Assembly: GCF_013177635.1 (NCBI RefSeq)
Contig: NZ_CP030944.1
Coordinates: 2,232,001 to 2,296,000, forward strand
DNA from: Arcobacter aquimarinus
Lineage (GTDB): Bacteria; Campylobacterota; Campylobacteria; Campylobacterales; Arcobacteraceae
Length of the DNA stretch: 64,000 nucleotides
Direction: 5' to 3'
Part shown: in pieces, positions 1 to 9,363 of the stretch
Layout: every line of letters starts with the position of its first letter
Numbering within the stretch: the first letter of the stretch is position 1
The notes under the pieces: generated by a model
Databases searched by the model: none
The model's input: only the letters and a program-made list of their open reading frames with translations
What the model was told of the DNA's origin: nothing
Translations under genes and position numbers: made by a program

Positions 1-784
1 GTTAGAAAAACTTATCAAATCAACTGAAATTTCTGTAATGTTATCTAATCCTGATGATGCTTCAAATGCAATAGTTTCTATTCATCCAGGAGCTGGTGGT
101 ACTGAATCACAAGATTGGGCAAGCATACTTTATAGAATGTATCTTAGATGGGCAGAAAGAAATGATTTTAAAGTTGAACTTCTTGATTATCAAAATGGTG
201 ATGAAGCTGGTATCAAAGATGTTTCTTTTATCATCAAAGGAGAAAATGCTTATGGATATATGAAAGCTGAAAACGGTATTCACAGACTTGTTAGAATCTC
301 TCCATTTGACTCAAACGCAAAAAGACACACATCTTTTTCATCTGTTATGGTGAGTCCAGAAATTGATGATAATATTAACATTGTGATTGAAGATAAAGAT
401 ATTAGAATTGATACATATAGAGCAAGTGGAGCTGGTGGACAACACGTAAATAAAACAGAATCAGCTATTAGAATCACTCACATTCCAACTGGAATTGTAG
501 TTCAATGTCAAAATGATAGAAGTCAACATAAAAATAAAGATAGTGCTTTTAAAATGTTAAAGTCAAGACTATATGAGTTTGAGCTTGAAAAACAGCAAGC
601 AACTAAAGATGGTGTTGAAAAAAGTGAAAATGGATGGGGACATCAAATCAGATCTTATGTTTTACAACCATATCAACAAGTAAAAGATAGTAGAAGTAAC
701 ATAGGTTATTCAAATGTTGATGCTATTTTAGATGGTGATATAACTAAAATTATAGAAGATGTTTTAATAGCAACTTCTAAATAA
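1..784 (+). CDS. prfB: Peptide chain release factor 2 (5' end missing)
   Basis: Release factor 2 recognises UGA and UAA stop codons on the ribosome and triggers peptide release. The reading frame is open from the left edge (codons begin at base 2), so the true start, and any programmed frameshift near codon 26, lie outside the window. Visible features are the SPF tripeptide that reads the stop codon in RF2 (in [15 protein letters not shown], about nt 299-307) and the GGQ catalytic motif (nt 434-442, within [10 protein letters not shown]). SPF rather than PxT separates it from RF1. It ends 2 nt before the convergent addB stop, with no room for a dedicated terminator. Confidence 0.97.
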   Translation, partial: LEKLIKSTEISVMLSNPDDASNAIVSIHPGAGGTESQDWASILYRMYLRWAERNDFKVELLDYQNGDEAGIKDVSFIIKGENAYGYMKAENGIHRLVRISPFDSNAKRHTSFSSVMVSPEIDDNINIVIEDKDIRIDTYRASGAGGQHVNKTESAIRITHIPTGIVVQCQNDRSQHKNKDSAFKMLKSRLYEFELEKQQATKDGVEKSENGWGHQIRSYVLQPYQQVKDSRSNIGYSNVDAILDGDITKIIEDVLIATSK

Positions 785-786
785 TT

Positions 787-3156
787 TTATTCCCTATTAC
801 AAATAATTTTATAACTACAATAAATACAGTTTGATTTATCTTCACATTTAGAAAAAGAGATTTCTCCTTTTGAAATCTCTTTTATTTCATCAAATTTTAG
901 ACTCAATAAATCAAGTTTTTCATTTAAGACCTCTTCTTCAATTAAAGAAGTTTCATTTAAATTGTAATAGTAAGCTTTTATCTTATTTGTTTGAAAAAAC
1001 TGATTCATTGCAATATAATAAAACTCTAGTTGAAAATCATCACTTTTTTCATAATTTTTCAAAGTATCAACACTAAGTGTTGATGAAGTTTTGTAATCAA
1101 TAAGTTCATAATTTTCTTCGTATTTATCTATTCTATCAATTACACCTTTAATCTTTATTCCATTAAATAAGCAATCAAAGTTTTTTTCTAAAGCGATAAT
1201 TTTTCTATTTTTTAATCGTTCTTTATCTAATAAATAAAAATCATAAAGTTTCTTTTTCCAGATCTCTAAATCTAAAATCAAAAAAGGATTCTTACTTTGA
1301 TATTTAGTAAACAACTGCTCAATTTTTTCAAAATTCAAATCATCGAAATTATCATTTAAAGTATAAAAATCTTCTAAAATAGAGTGAATTATTTCACCCA
1401 ATTCATAAGCTTTTGGTTTTAAAGAAATTGTATGTTCTTTAATCTTTAAAATATACTGTAAATAAAATTTTCTTCTACATTGAAGAAATATCTTAAAAGA
1501 AGTTGCAGACCATATAAATTTTGTTAAATCAATTTTTTCTATAATATCTTGTTCAAAATGTGATATTTTATGATTATCATATAAAATATGTTTATAAAAA
1601 TTATCATTTATATCTGTAATAATTCTTTTTTCAAAAAGTTCATTTGCAAATCTTGAAATCTGATTTATGTCAGAATTAACATAAGATATAAAAACATTTT
1701 TAGATGAATTCACTAACCTTTTATAATAATACTTTTGTAAATTCTCCCTATCAAACTGTGTTGGTAAATTTGATAATTGTTTTAATTTTGTTGACAAAAA
1801 TTTATCTTTTATTGAGATTTTGGGAATAAATGATTCATTAAAATCACAAATTATTACAGCATCAAACTCCATAGCTCTGGTTTCTAATAACCCTAAAACT
1901 GTAATTTTTCCAGAATTTACATCATCTAAAGTTATTTTTACTAATTTTTGCAAAAATATTTTATATACATCTTTTAATAAAATATTATTTTGTCTTGAAA
2001 AAAGAATGATGTTTAATTTATATAAAAGTTCATCATATTTTTGTATTAGTTCTACATTTAACTCTTTTGATTTTATAAAATCAGTAACAAATAAAAAATT
2101 TTCTTTTGATATAACTTTATTCCATAAATACTTTATTTTTTCATCAATTACTTTTTTATCAATTCTTAGAAATTCTAAATTTGATATATTTTTTATTTCA
2201 GATTCACTTAAATACAAATATATTGCATTTGCAATTTGGTAAAGATTTGTATTTCTTATACTTTTCCCCATTGCATAATTAAAGTAATTCTCATCATCGA
2301 ATAACTCAATATATGAAGCAAAACTCTCATCAGGTAACACTAATGCAATATTAGAAGGATTTATACCTTTGTTTATACAAATTTGTATAGATGATTTTAT
2401 ATATGCTATTTGATTTAATCTTGAAGAGAATCCCTTTGTTTCTAAAAATTCTAATCTATCTATTATAGGTATTTCTTCTAAAATCTTCTTATTCGTCAAA
2501 TCTAATTTATATTTATAATCTAATTTTATCTCTAAATCTAAATCTTTAAACACTTCTAAAGATTTTTGATTATAAGAGTTTGAATAAAAAATAATCTTAA
2601 AATCAATAAGCTCTGATATCTTGATAATCATATCAAACTCTATTTTTGTGAAGTATCCTTCAAAATTTAGCTCTATTTCATTAAATTTTTGTAAAAAATC
2701 TTGATTTATTTTATAATGATTATCTATATTTATTCTATCAACATAATTATTATTTTCCAAAATATTTATATAATTTGTTTTTATTGATTGAAGTATTTGT
2801 AGATGTTCTAAATAAAAATCATAAGTATCTACATCTTGTATTTGAGATATTTCTACTTTTTCACTAGATAACTCTAGAAAAAATCTATAAATATAATCAC
2901 TTTGTTTTAGAAATTTTGTAAAATTATCAGAAATTCCAAGTTTTTTTATATCTATATTTTTTATCGCTTCATTTAAAAAAAGAACTCTTTGTTCTTCTTC
3001 ACAATATTTTAAATTAGATAAAGTTATAGATTTTTTAAAAAACTCATCAATTGTTAAAGTTGAAGGCAAAAGAGTATTTTCACTCTTTTGCTTTGAAATA
3101 AGTTCACGTATTACTCTTGAAGTAGGGAAAACTAAAAGTTTTTTTTTAAATTGCAT
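787..3156 (-). CDS. addB: AddB-type exonuclease subunit (PD-(D/E)XK nuclease with Fe-S cluster)
   Basis: Likely the AddB subunit of the AddAB helicase-nuclease that resects double-strand breaks for recombination. The 789-aa protein has a degenerate helicase-like N-terminus beginning LLVFPTSRVIRE and a C-terminal RecB-family nuclease. Active-site residues are D674 in GVIDRID and D687/K689 in LIDYK. Iron-sulphur ligands typical of AddB are present: C560 before the nuclease and C777-x2-C780-x5-C786 at the end. It is shorter than the Bacillus protein, as usual in Campylobacterota. Its start overlaps the upstream fixH-like stop by 11 nt, so it appears to be the last gene of the cytochrome oxidase operon. 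No AddA gene is in the window. Confidence 0.85.
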   Translation of the reverse strand: MQFKKKLLVFPTSRVIRELISKQKSENTLLPSTLTIDEFFKKSITLSNLKYCEEEQRVLFLNEAIKNIDIKKLGISDNFTKFLKQSDYIYRFFLELSSEKVEISQIQDVDTYDFYLEHLQILQSIKTNYINILENNNYVDRINIDNHYKINQDFLQKFNEIELNFEGYFTKIEFDMIIKISELIDFKIIFYSNSYNQKSLEVFKDLDLEIKLDYKYKLDLTNKKILEEIPIIDRLEFLETKGFSSRLNQIAYIKSSIQICINKGINPSNIALVLPDESFASYIELFDDENYFNYAMGKSIRNTNLYQIANAIYLYLSESEIKNISNLEFLRIDKKVIDEKIKYLWNKVISKENFLFVTDFIKSKELNVELIQKYDELLYKLNIILFSRQNNILLKDVYKIFLQKLVKITLDDVNSGKITVLGLLETRAMEFDAVIICDFNESFIPKISIKDKFLSTKLKQLSNLPTQFDRENLQKYYYKRLVNSSKNVFISYVNSDINQISRFANELFEKRIITDINDNFYKHILYDNHKISHFEQDIIEKIDLTKFIWSATSFKIFLQCRRKFYLQYILKIKEHTISLKPKAYELGEIIHSILEDFYTLNDNFDDLNFEKIEQLFTKYQSKNPFLILDLEIWKKKLYDFYLLDKERLKNRKIIALEKNFDCLFNGIKIKGVIDRIDKYEENYELIDYKTSSTLSVDTLKNYEKSDDFQLEFYYIAMNQFFQTNKIKAYYYNLNETSLIEEEVLNEKLDLLSLKFDEIKEISKGEISFSKCEDKSNCIYCSYKIICNRE

Positions 3157-3703
3157 TTGTCTTAATATAGATATAACCTACATTTTCATCAACTATAAAA
3201 CTACCTGTAATAAGCCAGTTATTTTCATCTTTTATTTCTATACTTGAATTAAAAGTTCCATCAATATTAGTAAATTTTTCATTATCTAATATAGTATCAC
3301 TATCAGCTGAAATAGTTTTACTTACAATAATTTCAATTTTAATATCTTTTTTTTCATTTGTTAATTTATCAGTAACAATTACTTTTAAACTATTTTGACC
3401 AACCTTTAAAATATTTTTATGTTCTGAATATTTTTCTAAAACTCTCTGTGATAATTTTATATCATCTGTTGTTAATCCAAATTTTACATTGTTTATATAA
3501 AATTCAAAATTATACTTAGATTGAAAAACTGCATTTGCTTCCATCATATTATTATAGTTTTCATCAACATCTTGATACTTTTGCATAAAGCTTCTATCTT
3601 CAATAACAGGAACACTTATTGCACTTTTTACTGTCCAAATAATCATAGAAAAAACAAAACTAAAAATACCTATAAAAAACAGTGGCCAATAATTTCTTTT
3701 CAT
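3146..3703 (-). CDS. FixH-like membrane protein of the cbb3 oxidase operon
   Basis: A 185-aa protein with one N-terminal membrane segment (about residues 6-27, after MKRNYWP) and a mostly extracytoplasmic domain. The N-terminal layout, an aromatic WP motif just before the membrane helix followed by a short spacer and a charged stretch, fits the FixH/CcoG-accessory family that helps cbb3 oxidase assembly or copper loading. Position supports this: it follows ccoNOQP, DUF4006 and the TPM gene with a 4-nt gap and overlaps addB by 11 nt. The C-terminal half resembles a beta-sandwich, as in FixH, but I see no metal-ligand motif, so the role is by family and context. Confidence 0.65.
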   Translation of the reverse strand: MKRNYWPLFFIGIFSFVFSMIIWTVKSAISVPVIEDRSFMQKYQDVDENYNNMMEANAVFQSKYNFEFYINNVKFGLTTDDIKLSQRVLEKYSEHKNILKVGQNSLKVIVTDKLTNEKKDIKIEIIVSKTISADSDTILDNEKFTNIDGTFNSSIEIKDENNWLITGSFIVDENVGYIYIKTNAI

Positions 3704-3707
3704 GCTT

Positions 3708-4337
3708 TTACTTTCTTCTTTTTAAAATTGCATAAGTATATGCTAATAATCCTAAAACTATTAATGTATACATAGTAACACGCCAAATAGTACTAGAAAC
3801 TTTACCACTATTTCCTATACTACTTTCAAGTTTTATATCTCGTGATTCTGCTAAAATATCACCAATAGCAGCATAACCATTTAAAGTTGCTGCGCTTACT
3901 TTTGCATAAAGTGTATTTTTATCTTTTGAAGCTAATAAAGGAACTACATAACCATTTAAAATATCATTTTTATCAAGGATATTTTTTAGTTCATCACTAA
4001 TAAGTAGATTGACATGTGTTTCGTCAACTGCAATAGTTAATAATACATAAGGTTTATTAAGCGTATTAACAATTTCATTTTCAATAACTTTTATAGCTTC
4101 TATCTTATCTTTTGTATTAATATTTTCACCTAAATCTAAAGTAGATTTTGCATATACATATATATTAACACCTAATTTAGATTTAACTTCAGCACCTATT
4201 TCATTTATTTTGATTTTTGCTCTATCATCTATTAATTTATCATCATTTAATATAAAATCTTGAGCCAGTAAATTTGAGCATAAAAAAAGCAGAAGTGAGA
4301 AAATCACCCCTACTTTAAGAAAATTAAATTTTTTCAT
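3708..4337 (-). CDS. TPM-domain protein with signal peptide and C-terminal membrane anchor
   Basis: A 209-aa protein with a signal peptide (residues 1-25, cleavage after LLAQ), a TPM domain (about 30-165) and a C-terminal membrane helix (about 183-203) ending in KRRK, so the domain should face the periplasm and be tethered. TPM domains (TLP18.3/Psb32/MOLO-1) are linked to membrane complex repair or assembly. The gene lies inside the cbb3 oxidase operon, and its ATG overlaps the stop of the upstream 30-codon gene by one base (TAATG), suggesting translational coupling. A role in oxidase biogenesis is an inference from context. Confidence 0.75.
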   Translation of the reverse strand: MKKFNFLKVGVIFSLLLFLCSNLLAQDFILNDDKLIDDRAKIKINEIGAEVKSKLGVNIYVYAKSTLDLGENINTKDKIEAIKVIENEIVNTLNKPYVLLTIAVDETHVNLLISDELKNILDKNDILNGYVVPLLASKDKNTLYAKVSAATLNGYAAIGDILAESRDIKLESSIGNSGKVSSTIWRVTMYTLIVLGLLAYTYAILKRRK

Positions 4338-4429
4338 TAACCAACAAACACTTTTGTAGCATCAAAGTAACCATAGTATGCAGTCATAACAGCTGCAACT
4401 ACAAGTAAAATACCTATAATTTTTTCCAT
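4337..4429 (-). CDS. 30-aa single-helix membrane peptide in the cbb3 oxidase operon
   Basis: A short gene that standard length cut-offs would miss. It starts with ATG at 4429 behind an AAGGGG ribosome site with 7-nt spacing, 10 nt after the DUF4006 stop, and its TAA overlaps the TPM gene start by one base. The peptide begins MEKIIGILLVVAAVMTAYYG and ends DATKVFVG: one hydrophobic helix (about residues 4-20) with a short polar tail. Small single-helix subunits such as CcoQ and CcoM stabilise cbb3 oxidases in other bacteria; this could be a comparable subunit or assembly factor. Existence is well supported by the RBS and tight packing; function is inferred. Confidence 0.7.
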   Translation of the reverse strand: MEKIIGILLVVAAVMTAYYGYFDATKVFVG

Positions 4430-4439
4430 ATTTTACCCC

Positions 4440-4682
4440 TTATTTACCATTACCAACAAGTTGGTATTGTGTATGATTTTCTGAACTATTCATTTTTAGA
4501 CCATTTAAATCTTGATTAATTTGGTAAAAATTTGTAGCTTCATTTTGTTGTACTTTTATTCCATTATAAGTTAATACTCCAAGAATAGTTAATAACAACA
4601 CTGTTGCTATTAACATTCCTGTTATACCATGTAGTTTAAAAGTTCCTCTTTCGTTTTCGTTCATTTGTGTATTACCAGCCAT
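4440..4682 (-). CDS. DUF4006 family protein
   Basis: An 80-aa protein with a soluble N-terminus containing ENERGTFKLHGITGML, one membrane helix (about residues 20-42) and a short C-terminal domain. It matches the DUF4006 family, which to my knowledge is found next to ccoP in Campylobacterota. It starts 1 nt after the ccoP stop and is followed by the 30-codon peptide gene, so it is probably translated with the oxidase subunits. Its biochemical role is unknown; an accessory subunit or assembly factor of cytochrome cbb3 oxidase is the natural guess. Confidence 0.8.
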   Translation of the reverse strand: MAGNTQMNENERGTFKLHGITGMLIATVLLLTILGVLTYNGIKVQQNEATNFYQINQDLNGLKMNSSENHTQYQLVGNGK

Positions 4683-4683
4683 A

Positions 4684-5574
4684 TTACTCTCCTAAACTTC
4701 TGATGTATGAAGCCAATGCTTTTTCTTGAGTTTCATTAAGTCTTCCACTAAAGCTAGGCATTGAACCAATATTCCCTTTTTTACCATCTTTTAATACAGC
4801 CATAACTAAAGCATCATCATATGCTCTAATATTAGGTGCAACAAAAGGCATACCTTCACCATCAGCGCCATGACATCCAGCACAAACAGCATAAGATGCA
4901 GGTTGTTCACCTTTAAATCCATTTGCAATATATTCTGCAACTTGATTAATTTCAGCTTCTTCAGTTAACATCATTGGAGGCATTCCACCTGGATATGATG
5001 ATGCTAAATAATTAGATCCATTTTTGATAACATGTACAATTTGGTCTTTAGACATTCTTTTTGTTAAATCTTGAGCTTTTCCAGCAATTCCCTCTCCATC
5101 TACACCATGACAAGGTGCACATTGAACTAAGAAAAGTGATTGTCCCATAGCTTTTAAAGTTTCTTCAGATGGGTTTTCCCATTTTTTCTCAAATTTAGCA
5201 TTGTATTCTAAAGTTTCTTCATTCCATTGACCAATTTGTGAAAATCCATTAATTGGATAACCAACTGTAAAATACCAAAACATCCATAAAATAGTTCCGA
5301 TAAATGCTAATCCCCAACCTGTTGGAATTGGGTTTTTATATTCACCGATACCATCCCATTTCTCTTCTGCTAGCTCTCCACTTGCCGTATCATTTTTCAT
5401 TTGATTAACATATTTTAACGCAACGAATACAGTAATTGTAATAATAGCTACTGCACCTAACATAGTTAAACTGTTAATATAATCATCACCGTTAAAAGCA
5501 TCACCTGCTGCAAAGTAAGTTCCTGCTAATAAAGCGATGATAAGAATTATTCCACCTATAACCATAGATTTCAT
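4684..5574 (-). CDS. ccoP: Cytochrome c oxidase cbb3-type, di-haem subunit III
   Basis: CcoP passes electrons from soluble cytochrome c to the CcoNO core. The 296-aa protein has N-terminal membrane helices (about residues 3-23, 35-54 and 88-105) and two periplasmic cytochrome c domains with haem motifs CAPCH (152-156) and CAGCH (231-235). Candidate methionine ligands lie in GGMPPMM and in SMPSF. Three predicted helices is more than the one or two usual elsewhere but fits the longer CcoP of Campylobacterota. It lies 1 nt downstream of ccoQ in the ccoNOQP operon. Confidence 0.96.
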   Translation of the reverse strand: MKSMVIGGIILIIALLAGTYFAAGDAFNGDDYINSLTMLGAVAIITITVFVALKYVNQMKNDTASGELAEEKWDGIGEYKNPIPTGWGLAFIGTILWMFWYFTVGYPINGFSQIGQWNEETLEYNAKFEKKWENPSEETLKAMGQSLFLVQCAPCHGVDGEGIAGKAQDLTKRMSKDQIVHVIKNGSNYLASSYPGGMPPMMLTEEAEINQVAEYIANGFKGEQPASYAVCAGCHGADGEGMPFVAPNIRAYDDALVMAVLKDGKKGNIGSMPSFSGRLNETQEKALASYIRSLGE

Positions 5575-5575
5575 C

Positions 5576-5800
5576 TTATTTCTCCTTATTATCTATATCT
5601 TTATCTTTTTTTCTTTCTTCTAGAGGAGATGAAACACTTGAGTCATCATGTACAAGTTTTGAGTATTTTTCGAAATCTCTTTCACCTGTTCTTTGTCTTT
5701 TATATATAGAATAAGCATAAGAATAAAATATGATAAATACTATTAAAACTAAAAAGAATTTAGTATATCCTTGTACCGTAAGCAGTGTCTCATAATCCAT
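5576..5800 (-). CDS. ccoQ: Cytochrome c oxidase cbb3-type, subunit IV
   Basis: A 74-aa protein with one membrane helix (about residues 13-30) and a charged cytoplasmic tail rich in K, E and D. CcoQ is a non-catalytic subunit that stabilises cbb3 oxidase. Recognition depends on size, topology and position between ccoO (9-nt gap) and ccoP (1-nt gap), because CcoQ sequences are poorly conserved. The tail is longer than in many relatives. Confidence 0.88.
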   Translation of the reverse strand: MDYETLLTVQGYTKFFLVLIVFIIFYSYAYSIYKRQRTGERDFEKYSKLVHDDSSVSSPLEERKKDKDIDNKEK

Positions 5801-5809
5801 CTATAACCC

Positions 5810-6475
5810 CTATTTTAAAGAATTTAAATATGCAATTAAAGCAACTATTTCAGGAACTTGACCATTTGCAACAGCTTGTTTTACTGATTCATCTTTCATA
5901 TCAGCAACAATTAATTTTGCTTCTTCTAAAGCAGCAGCTTTAGCTTCTTCCCATGAACCAAGTTTTGGCATACCTTCTTGATCATATGGAGTAGCAAAAA
6001 CAGTTTTAACTGTATATGCTTCAGCATATGCTGTCTCAATATCAGCTATGTTTGTAAATTGGTGCTTATATGCAGGCATAATACTTCCAGGAACAACTGC
6101 TGCTGGATCCCACATATGATTTTCATGCCAATCTGTAGTTCTATAATTTCCAACTCTCATTAAATCTGGACCTGTTCTTTTTGATCCCCATAAGAATGGT
6201 CTATCATAAGCATACTCACCAGATAAAGAATACATTCCATATCTATCAGTTTCTGATTTAAATGGTCTAATTAATTGCGAGTGACAAGCGTTACAAGAAT
6301 CTTTAATATACACATGTCTACCTGCTAACTCAAGAACACTGTATGGTTTAGTACCAACAGTTGGTCTACTTTGTTTTGCAAAATCTGGAATAACTTCAAC
6401 AATACCTGCAAATGCAACAAAAACGAATACTAGTACCGCAAAGAAAAACGGTCTTTGTTCAAACCAATGAAACAT
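5810..6475 (-). CDS. ccoO: Cytochrome c oxidase cbb3-type, mono-haem subunit II
   Basis: CcoO is the membrane-anchored mono-haem cytochrome c that relays electrons to CcoN. The 221-aa protein has one N-terminal helix (about residues 9-29) and a periplasmic domain with haem motif CNACH (61-65). A methionine ligand is likely in PGSIMPAYKHQF. Its start is preceded by AAGGAG, and it lies 14 nt downstream of ccoN in the same operon. Length and motif placement are normal for the family. Confidence 0.97.
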   Translation of the reverse strand: MFHWFEQRPFFFAVLVFVFVAFAGIVEVIPDFAKQSRPTVGTKPYSVLELAGRHVYIKDSCNACHSQLIRPFKSETDRYGMYSLSGEYAYDRPFLWGSKRTGPDLMRVGNYRTTDWHENHMWDPAAVVPGSIMPAYKHQFTNIADIETAYAEAYTVKTVFATPYDQEGMPKLGSWEEAKAAALEEAKLIVADMKDESVKQAVANGQVPEIVALIAYLNSLK

Positions 6476-6489
6476 AATTTCTCCTTTTC

Positions 6490-7959
6490 TTACGCAGCTA
6501 CTGGTGTAGCATTTACTGGTTCTTTATCAAGTACTCTACCACATTTAACTGTTTTGTAAATGTTGTAAGCAAATAAGAAGAATCCAATTAGGTATAATAA
6601 CCCACCAACTGCTCTAATTGTATAGTATGGATGTAATACAGTAACTGTATCAATAAATGAATAAACTAATGAACCATACTCATCATAAGCTCTCCACATC
6701 ATACCTTGAGTAATTCCAGCAATCCACATTGAAGTAAAGTATAAAACAATACCTGTAGTTTGTAACCAGAATTGTGTATCCATTAATGATTTAGAATATA
6801 ATTCTCTTTTATACATTCTTGGAACCATATGGAATAATGCTGCCATAATCATAAATACAACCCATCCTAAAACACCATCATGTACGTGTCCTGGAATCCA
6901 GTCAGTAAAGTGTGCAATAGCATTTACAGATTTAATAGCTTGGATTGGTCCTTCAATTGTTGATAACATATAGAAAGTTGAAGCTAATACCATAAATTTG
7001 ATTAGTGTATTTGTTTGTAATTGTTGCCACTCACCCTTCATTGTTAAAAGCATATTAATAGCTGATCCCCATGATGGTAAAATTAAAACAACAGACATTA
7101 CTGAACCCATAGTTTGCATCCAATCTGGAACTGTTGAATAAATAAGGTGGTGTCCACCAGCCCATAAATAAACAAATAATAATCCCCAGAATGCTAAGAT
7201 AGATAGTTTATATGAATAAACATTTTGTCCAGATTCTTTTGGTAAGAAGTAATAAATCATAGCAATAATAGGAGTTGTGAAAACAAATGCAACTGCATTG
7301 TGACCATACCACCATTGAACTAATGCATCATTAGTACCTGAATACATAGAAACAGAGTGAATCCATGAACCATAACCAGAAACTAAAGCTGTTGGAACTT
7401 CCATATTATTGAATAAATACAACATTGCAACTGCGATAAATGTAGCAATGAAATACCATAAAGAAATATAAAGAGTTCTCTCTCTTCTAATTCCAATTAA
7501 TCCAAAAATCGAAATACCCCATAAAACCCACCAAACAACAACTAAGATATCTAATGGCCACTCTAATTCAGCATACTCTTTTGAAGTTGTAATACCCATA
7601 AAAAGTGTAACAACAGCTAAAAGAATTGTAATGAAATATAAAACAAAGTGTAATTTAGCAATAGCCATTAAAAAAGGTGACTCTTTTAATGATACTTTTA
7701 AAACTCTTTGTCCGATATAATACCATGCCGCAAAAATACCACTTAGAGCAAAACCAAAAGCAACTGCATTAGTATGCAAAGGTCTTAATCTACTAAATGT
7801 ACCATACTCCCCAGCTAAATAGTTTAACTGTGGAAACGCCAATTGAAACGCAAGTATAACACCAATTGTCATACCTATGATACCAAACAAAATTGTTGCA
7901 AATGTAAAGGCTTTTGCAACTGAGTAATCGTACTCAATTTGTGCACCGTTTTGCATCAA
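6490..7959 (-). CDS. ccoN: Cytochrome c oxidase cbb3-type, catalytic subunit I
   Basis: CcoN is the haem-copper core that reduces oxygen at low concentration and pumps protons. The 489-aa protein is a 12-helix integral membrane protein. Visible ligands are the low-spin haem histidine in RPLHTN (H62), the CuB histidine in WYGHNAVAF, the GGHH pair, and the haem b3/b histidines in PGHVHDG. It is first in the operon ccoN-O-Q-P-DUF4006-peptide-TPM-fixH-addB, behind a GGAGGAG ribosome site. A 161-bp intergenic region upstream carries its promoter. This is the terminal oxidase expected of a microaerophile. Confidence 0.97.
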   Translation of the reverse strand: MMQNGAQIEYDYSVAKAFTFATILFGIIGMTIGVILAFQLAFPQLNYLAGEYGTFSRLRPLHTNAVAFGFALSGIFAAWYYIGQRVLKVSLKESPFLMAIAKLHFVLYFITILLAVVTLFMGITTSKEYAELEWPLDILVVVWWVLWGISIFGLIGIRRERTLYISLWYFIATFIAVAMLYLFNNMEVPTALVSGYGSWIHSVSMYSGTNDALVQWWYGHNAVAFVFTTPIIAMIYYFLPKESGQNVYSYKLSILAFWGLLFVYLWAGGHHLIYSTVPDWMQTMGSVMSVVLILPSWGSAINMLLTMKGEWQQLQTNTLIKFMVLASTFYMLSTIEGPIQAIKSVNAIAHFTDWIPGHVHDGVLGWVVFMIMAALFHMVPRMYKRELYSKSLMDTQFWLQTTGIVLYFTSMWIAGITQGMMWRAYDEYGSLVYSFIDTVTVLHPYYTIRAVGGLLYLIGFFLFAYNIYKTVKCGRVLDKEPVNATPVAA

Positions 7960-8012
7960 TCTCCTCCTACTAATTTTATATACAAGTCACAAAATTGTCA
8001 CTCATTGCGGTA

Positions 8013-8064
8013 ATCATAGCTAAGAAAAACTTAAAATTAACAAAAGAATTAACGAAAAATTAAC
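8013..8064 (-). promoter_or_regulatory. Candidate cco operon promoter with three AATTAAC direct repeats
   Basis: On the minus strand a TATGAT -10-like hexamer (8013-8018) lies 54 nt upstream of the ccoN start. Upstream of it GTTAATT occurs three times (plus-strand AATTAAC at 8035-8041, 8047-8053 and 8058-8064), 11-12 bp apart, on one face of the helix. This could be a regulator site or the helically phased T-tracts that Campylobacterota sigma-70 promoters use in place of a -35 box. I see no clear FNR/ANR dyad. Confidence 0.4.
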
Positions 8065-8120
8065 AAATAAAAGACTATTTTTATTATAATTTTAACTTAT
8101 AAAACAAGAGAATAATTATC

Positions 8121-8597
8121 TTATTTGTAAGATTTTAAAGCTTGCTCACTCTCTCTTTTCATTGTTTTAGCTTTTAAATCTTCTCTTTTATCGTGGAGTT
8201 TCTTACCTTGTGCAGTTGCAACTTCTACTTTTATCATATTTTTATCATTAAAATATAGTTTTAACGCCACCAATGTTACTCCATCTTTAGTAACTTTTGA
8301 ATACATTTTATCAATTTGCTTTGAATGTAATAATAGTTTTCTAGCTCTTCTTTCATCTGGTCTATATGTACTGTGAGTTGTACTTAAATGTGAGATGTGA
8401 GCATTTAATAAAAAAACTTCACCTTTTATAATTCTTACAAATGAATCTTTTAAATTAACTCTTCCTTCTCTTATAGCTTTCACTTCACTACCTTCAAGCA
8501 TTATTCCTGCTTCTAAACTATCTAATATAGTAAAATCATGAAATGCTTTTCTATTTTTAAAAACCAAATTTTTTTTTGTTTCTTTCTTATTTGCCAT
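8121..8597 (-). CDS. smpB: SsrA-binding protein SmpB
   Basis: SmpB binds tmRNA and delivers it to stalled ribosomes for trans-translation. The 158-aa protein has the family core: [27 protein letters not shown] near residues 20-45 (cited in part), a later motif [23 protein letters not shown], and a basic C-terminal tail containing GKKLHDKRE. Length is typical. Its start overlaps the ispE stop by 11 nt, making it the distal gene of uvrD-truB-ispE-smpB. tmRNA itself is not in the window. Confidence 0.97.
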   Translation of the reverse strand: MANKKETKKNLVFKNRKAFHDFTILDSLEAGIMLEGSEVKAIREGRVNLKDSFVRIIKGEVFLLNAHISHLSTTHSTYRPDERRARKLLLHSKQIDKMYSKVTKDGVTLVALKLYFNDKNMIKVEVATAQGKKLHDKREDLKAKTMKRESEQALKSYK

Positions 8598-9363
8598 TAT
8601 TTATCCTAAAAAATGAACTTCCACTTCCACTAAAATACCAATCTTTTTTTTCATAACTACCTAATTGTGGATACAAACTTAGTGCACTTTCATACAAATC
8701 ATTTGCTTTTTTTATATTTAACTCTTTCAAAATTTCCAACGATTTCATACTTAATAATCTTTTTGCATCCTCATTTGAAATCTCTTTATAAAAATTATCT
8801 CTAAAAATCTTAAAAATTTCTCCTGTATTACATTTTACTTTCGGTGTAATTGTCTCTACATTTAAAATCTCTTCATCAAACTTTTCTACAATTTCACCTA
8901 TTCCTGTAACATTTGCACTATCATATTGATACACAAAAAAAGGAACATCTGCACCAATCTTCAATGCAATACTACATAATTCATCTTTTGATAAATTTAA
9001 ATTACAATATTGATTAGCCATTAATAAAAATGTAGCTGCATTAGAACTGCCACCTCCAAGTCCTGCAAACTCTGGAATATTTTTTTCTATATGTATTTCA
9101 TGATTTAAGAAAAACTCTTCAACTCCATCATAATCTTTTATTAAATTGTATGCTTTGTATACAGTATTTGTTTCCAAATTGCAACTAAAGTTTCCTATAA
9201 TTGTAAATGCTTTCCTATGCGTTTTAATAAATGACAATTTGTCGTACAAATTATGAACTCGTACAAATCTTGATACGAGTTCATGATAGTTTCCTCTCTT
9301 ACCAGCTATTTTTAAAAATATATTAACTTTCGCATAAGACTTTTTTATCATATTATTTTCCAT
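8587..9363 (-). CDS. ispE: 4-diphosphocytidyl-2-C-methyl-D-erythritol kinase
   Basis: IspE phosphorylates CDP-ME in the non-mevalonate (MEP) isoprenoid pathway, the same pathway as the dxs gene in this window. The 258-aa GHMP kinase has the ATP-binding glycine loop in [17 protein letters not shown] (about residues 95-111), an N-terminal [12 protein letters not shown] strand with the usual lysine and asparagine, and a C-terminal FSGSGSSFF motif. It is slightly short but complete. It overlaps truB and smpB by 11 nt on each side. Confidence 0.95.
   Translation of the reverse strand: MENNMIKKSYAKVNIFLKIAGKRGNYHELVSRFVRVHNLYDKLSFIKTHRKAFTIIGNFSCNLETNTVYKAYNLIKDYDGVEEFFLNHEIHIEKNIPEFAGLGGGSSNAATFLLMANQYCNLNLSKDELCSIALKIGADVPFFVYQYDSANVTGIGEIVEKFDEEILNVETITPKVKCNTGEIFKIFRDNFYKEISNEDAKRLLSMKSLEILKELNIKKANDLYESALSLYPQLGSYEKKDWYFSGSGSSFFRINNGK

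Noticed and set aside
1820-2242. A 140-codon plus-strand frame inside addB
   Set aside because: It lies fully opposite a confirmed gene, and has no ribosome site or domain; a shadow of AT-rich codon use.
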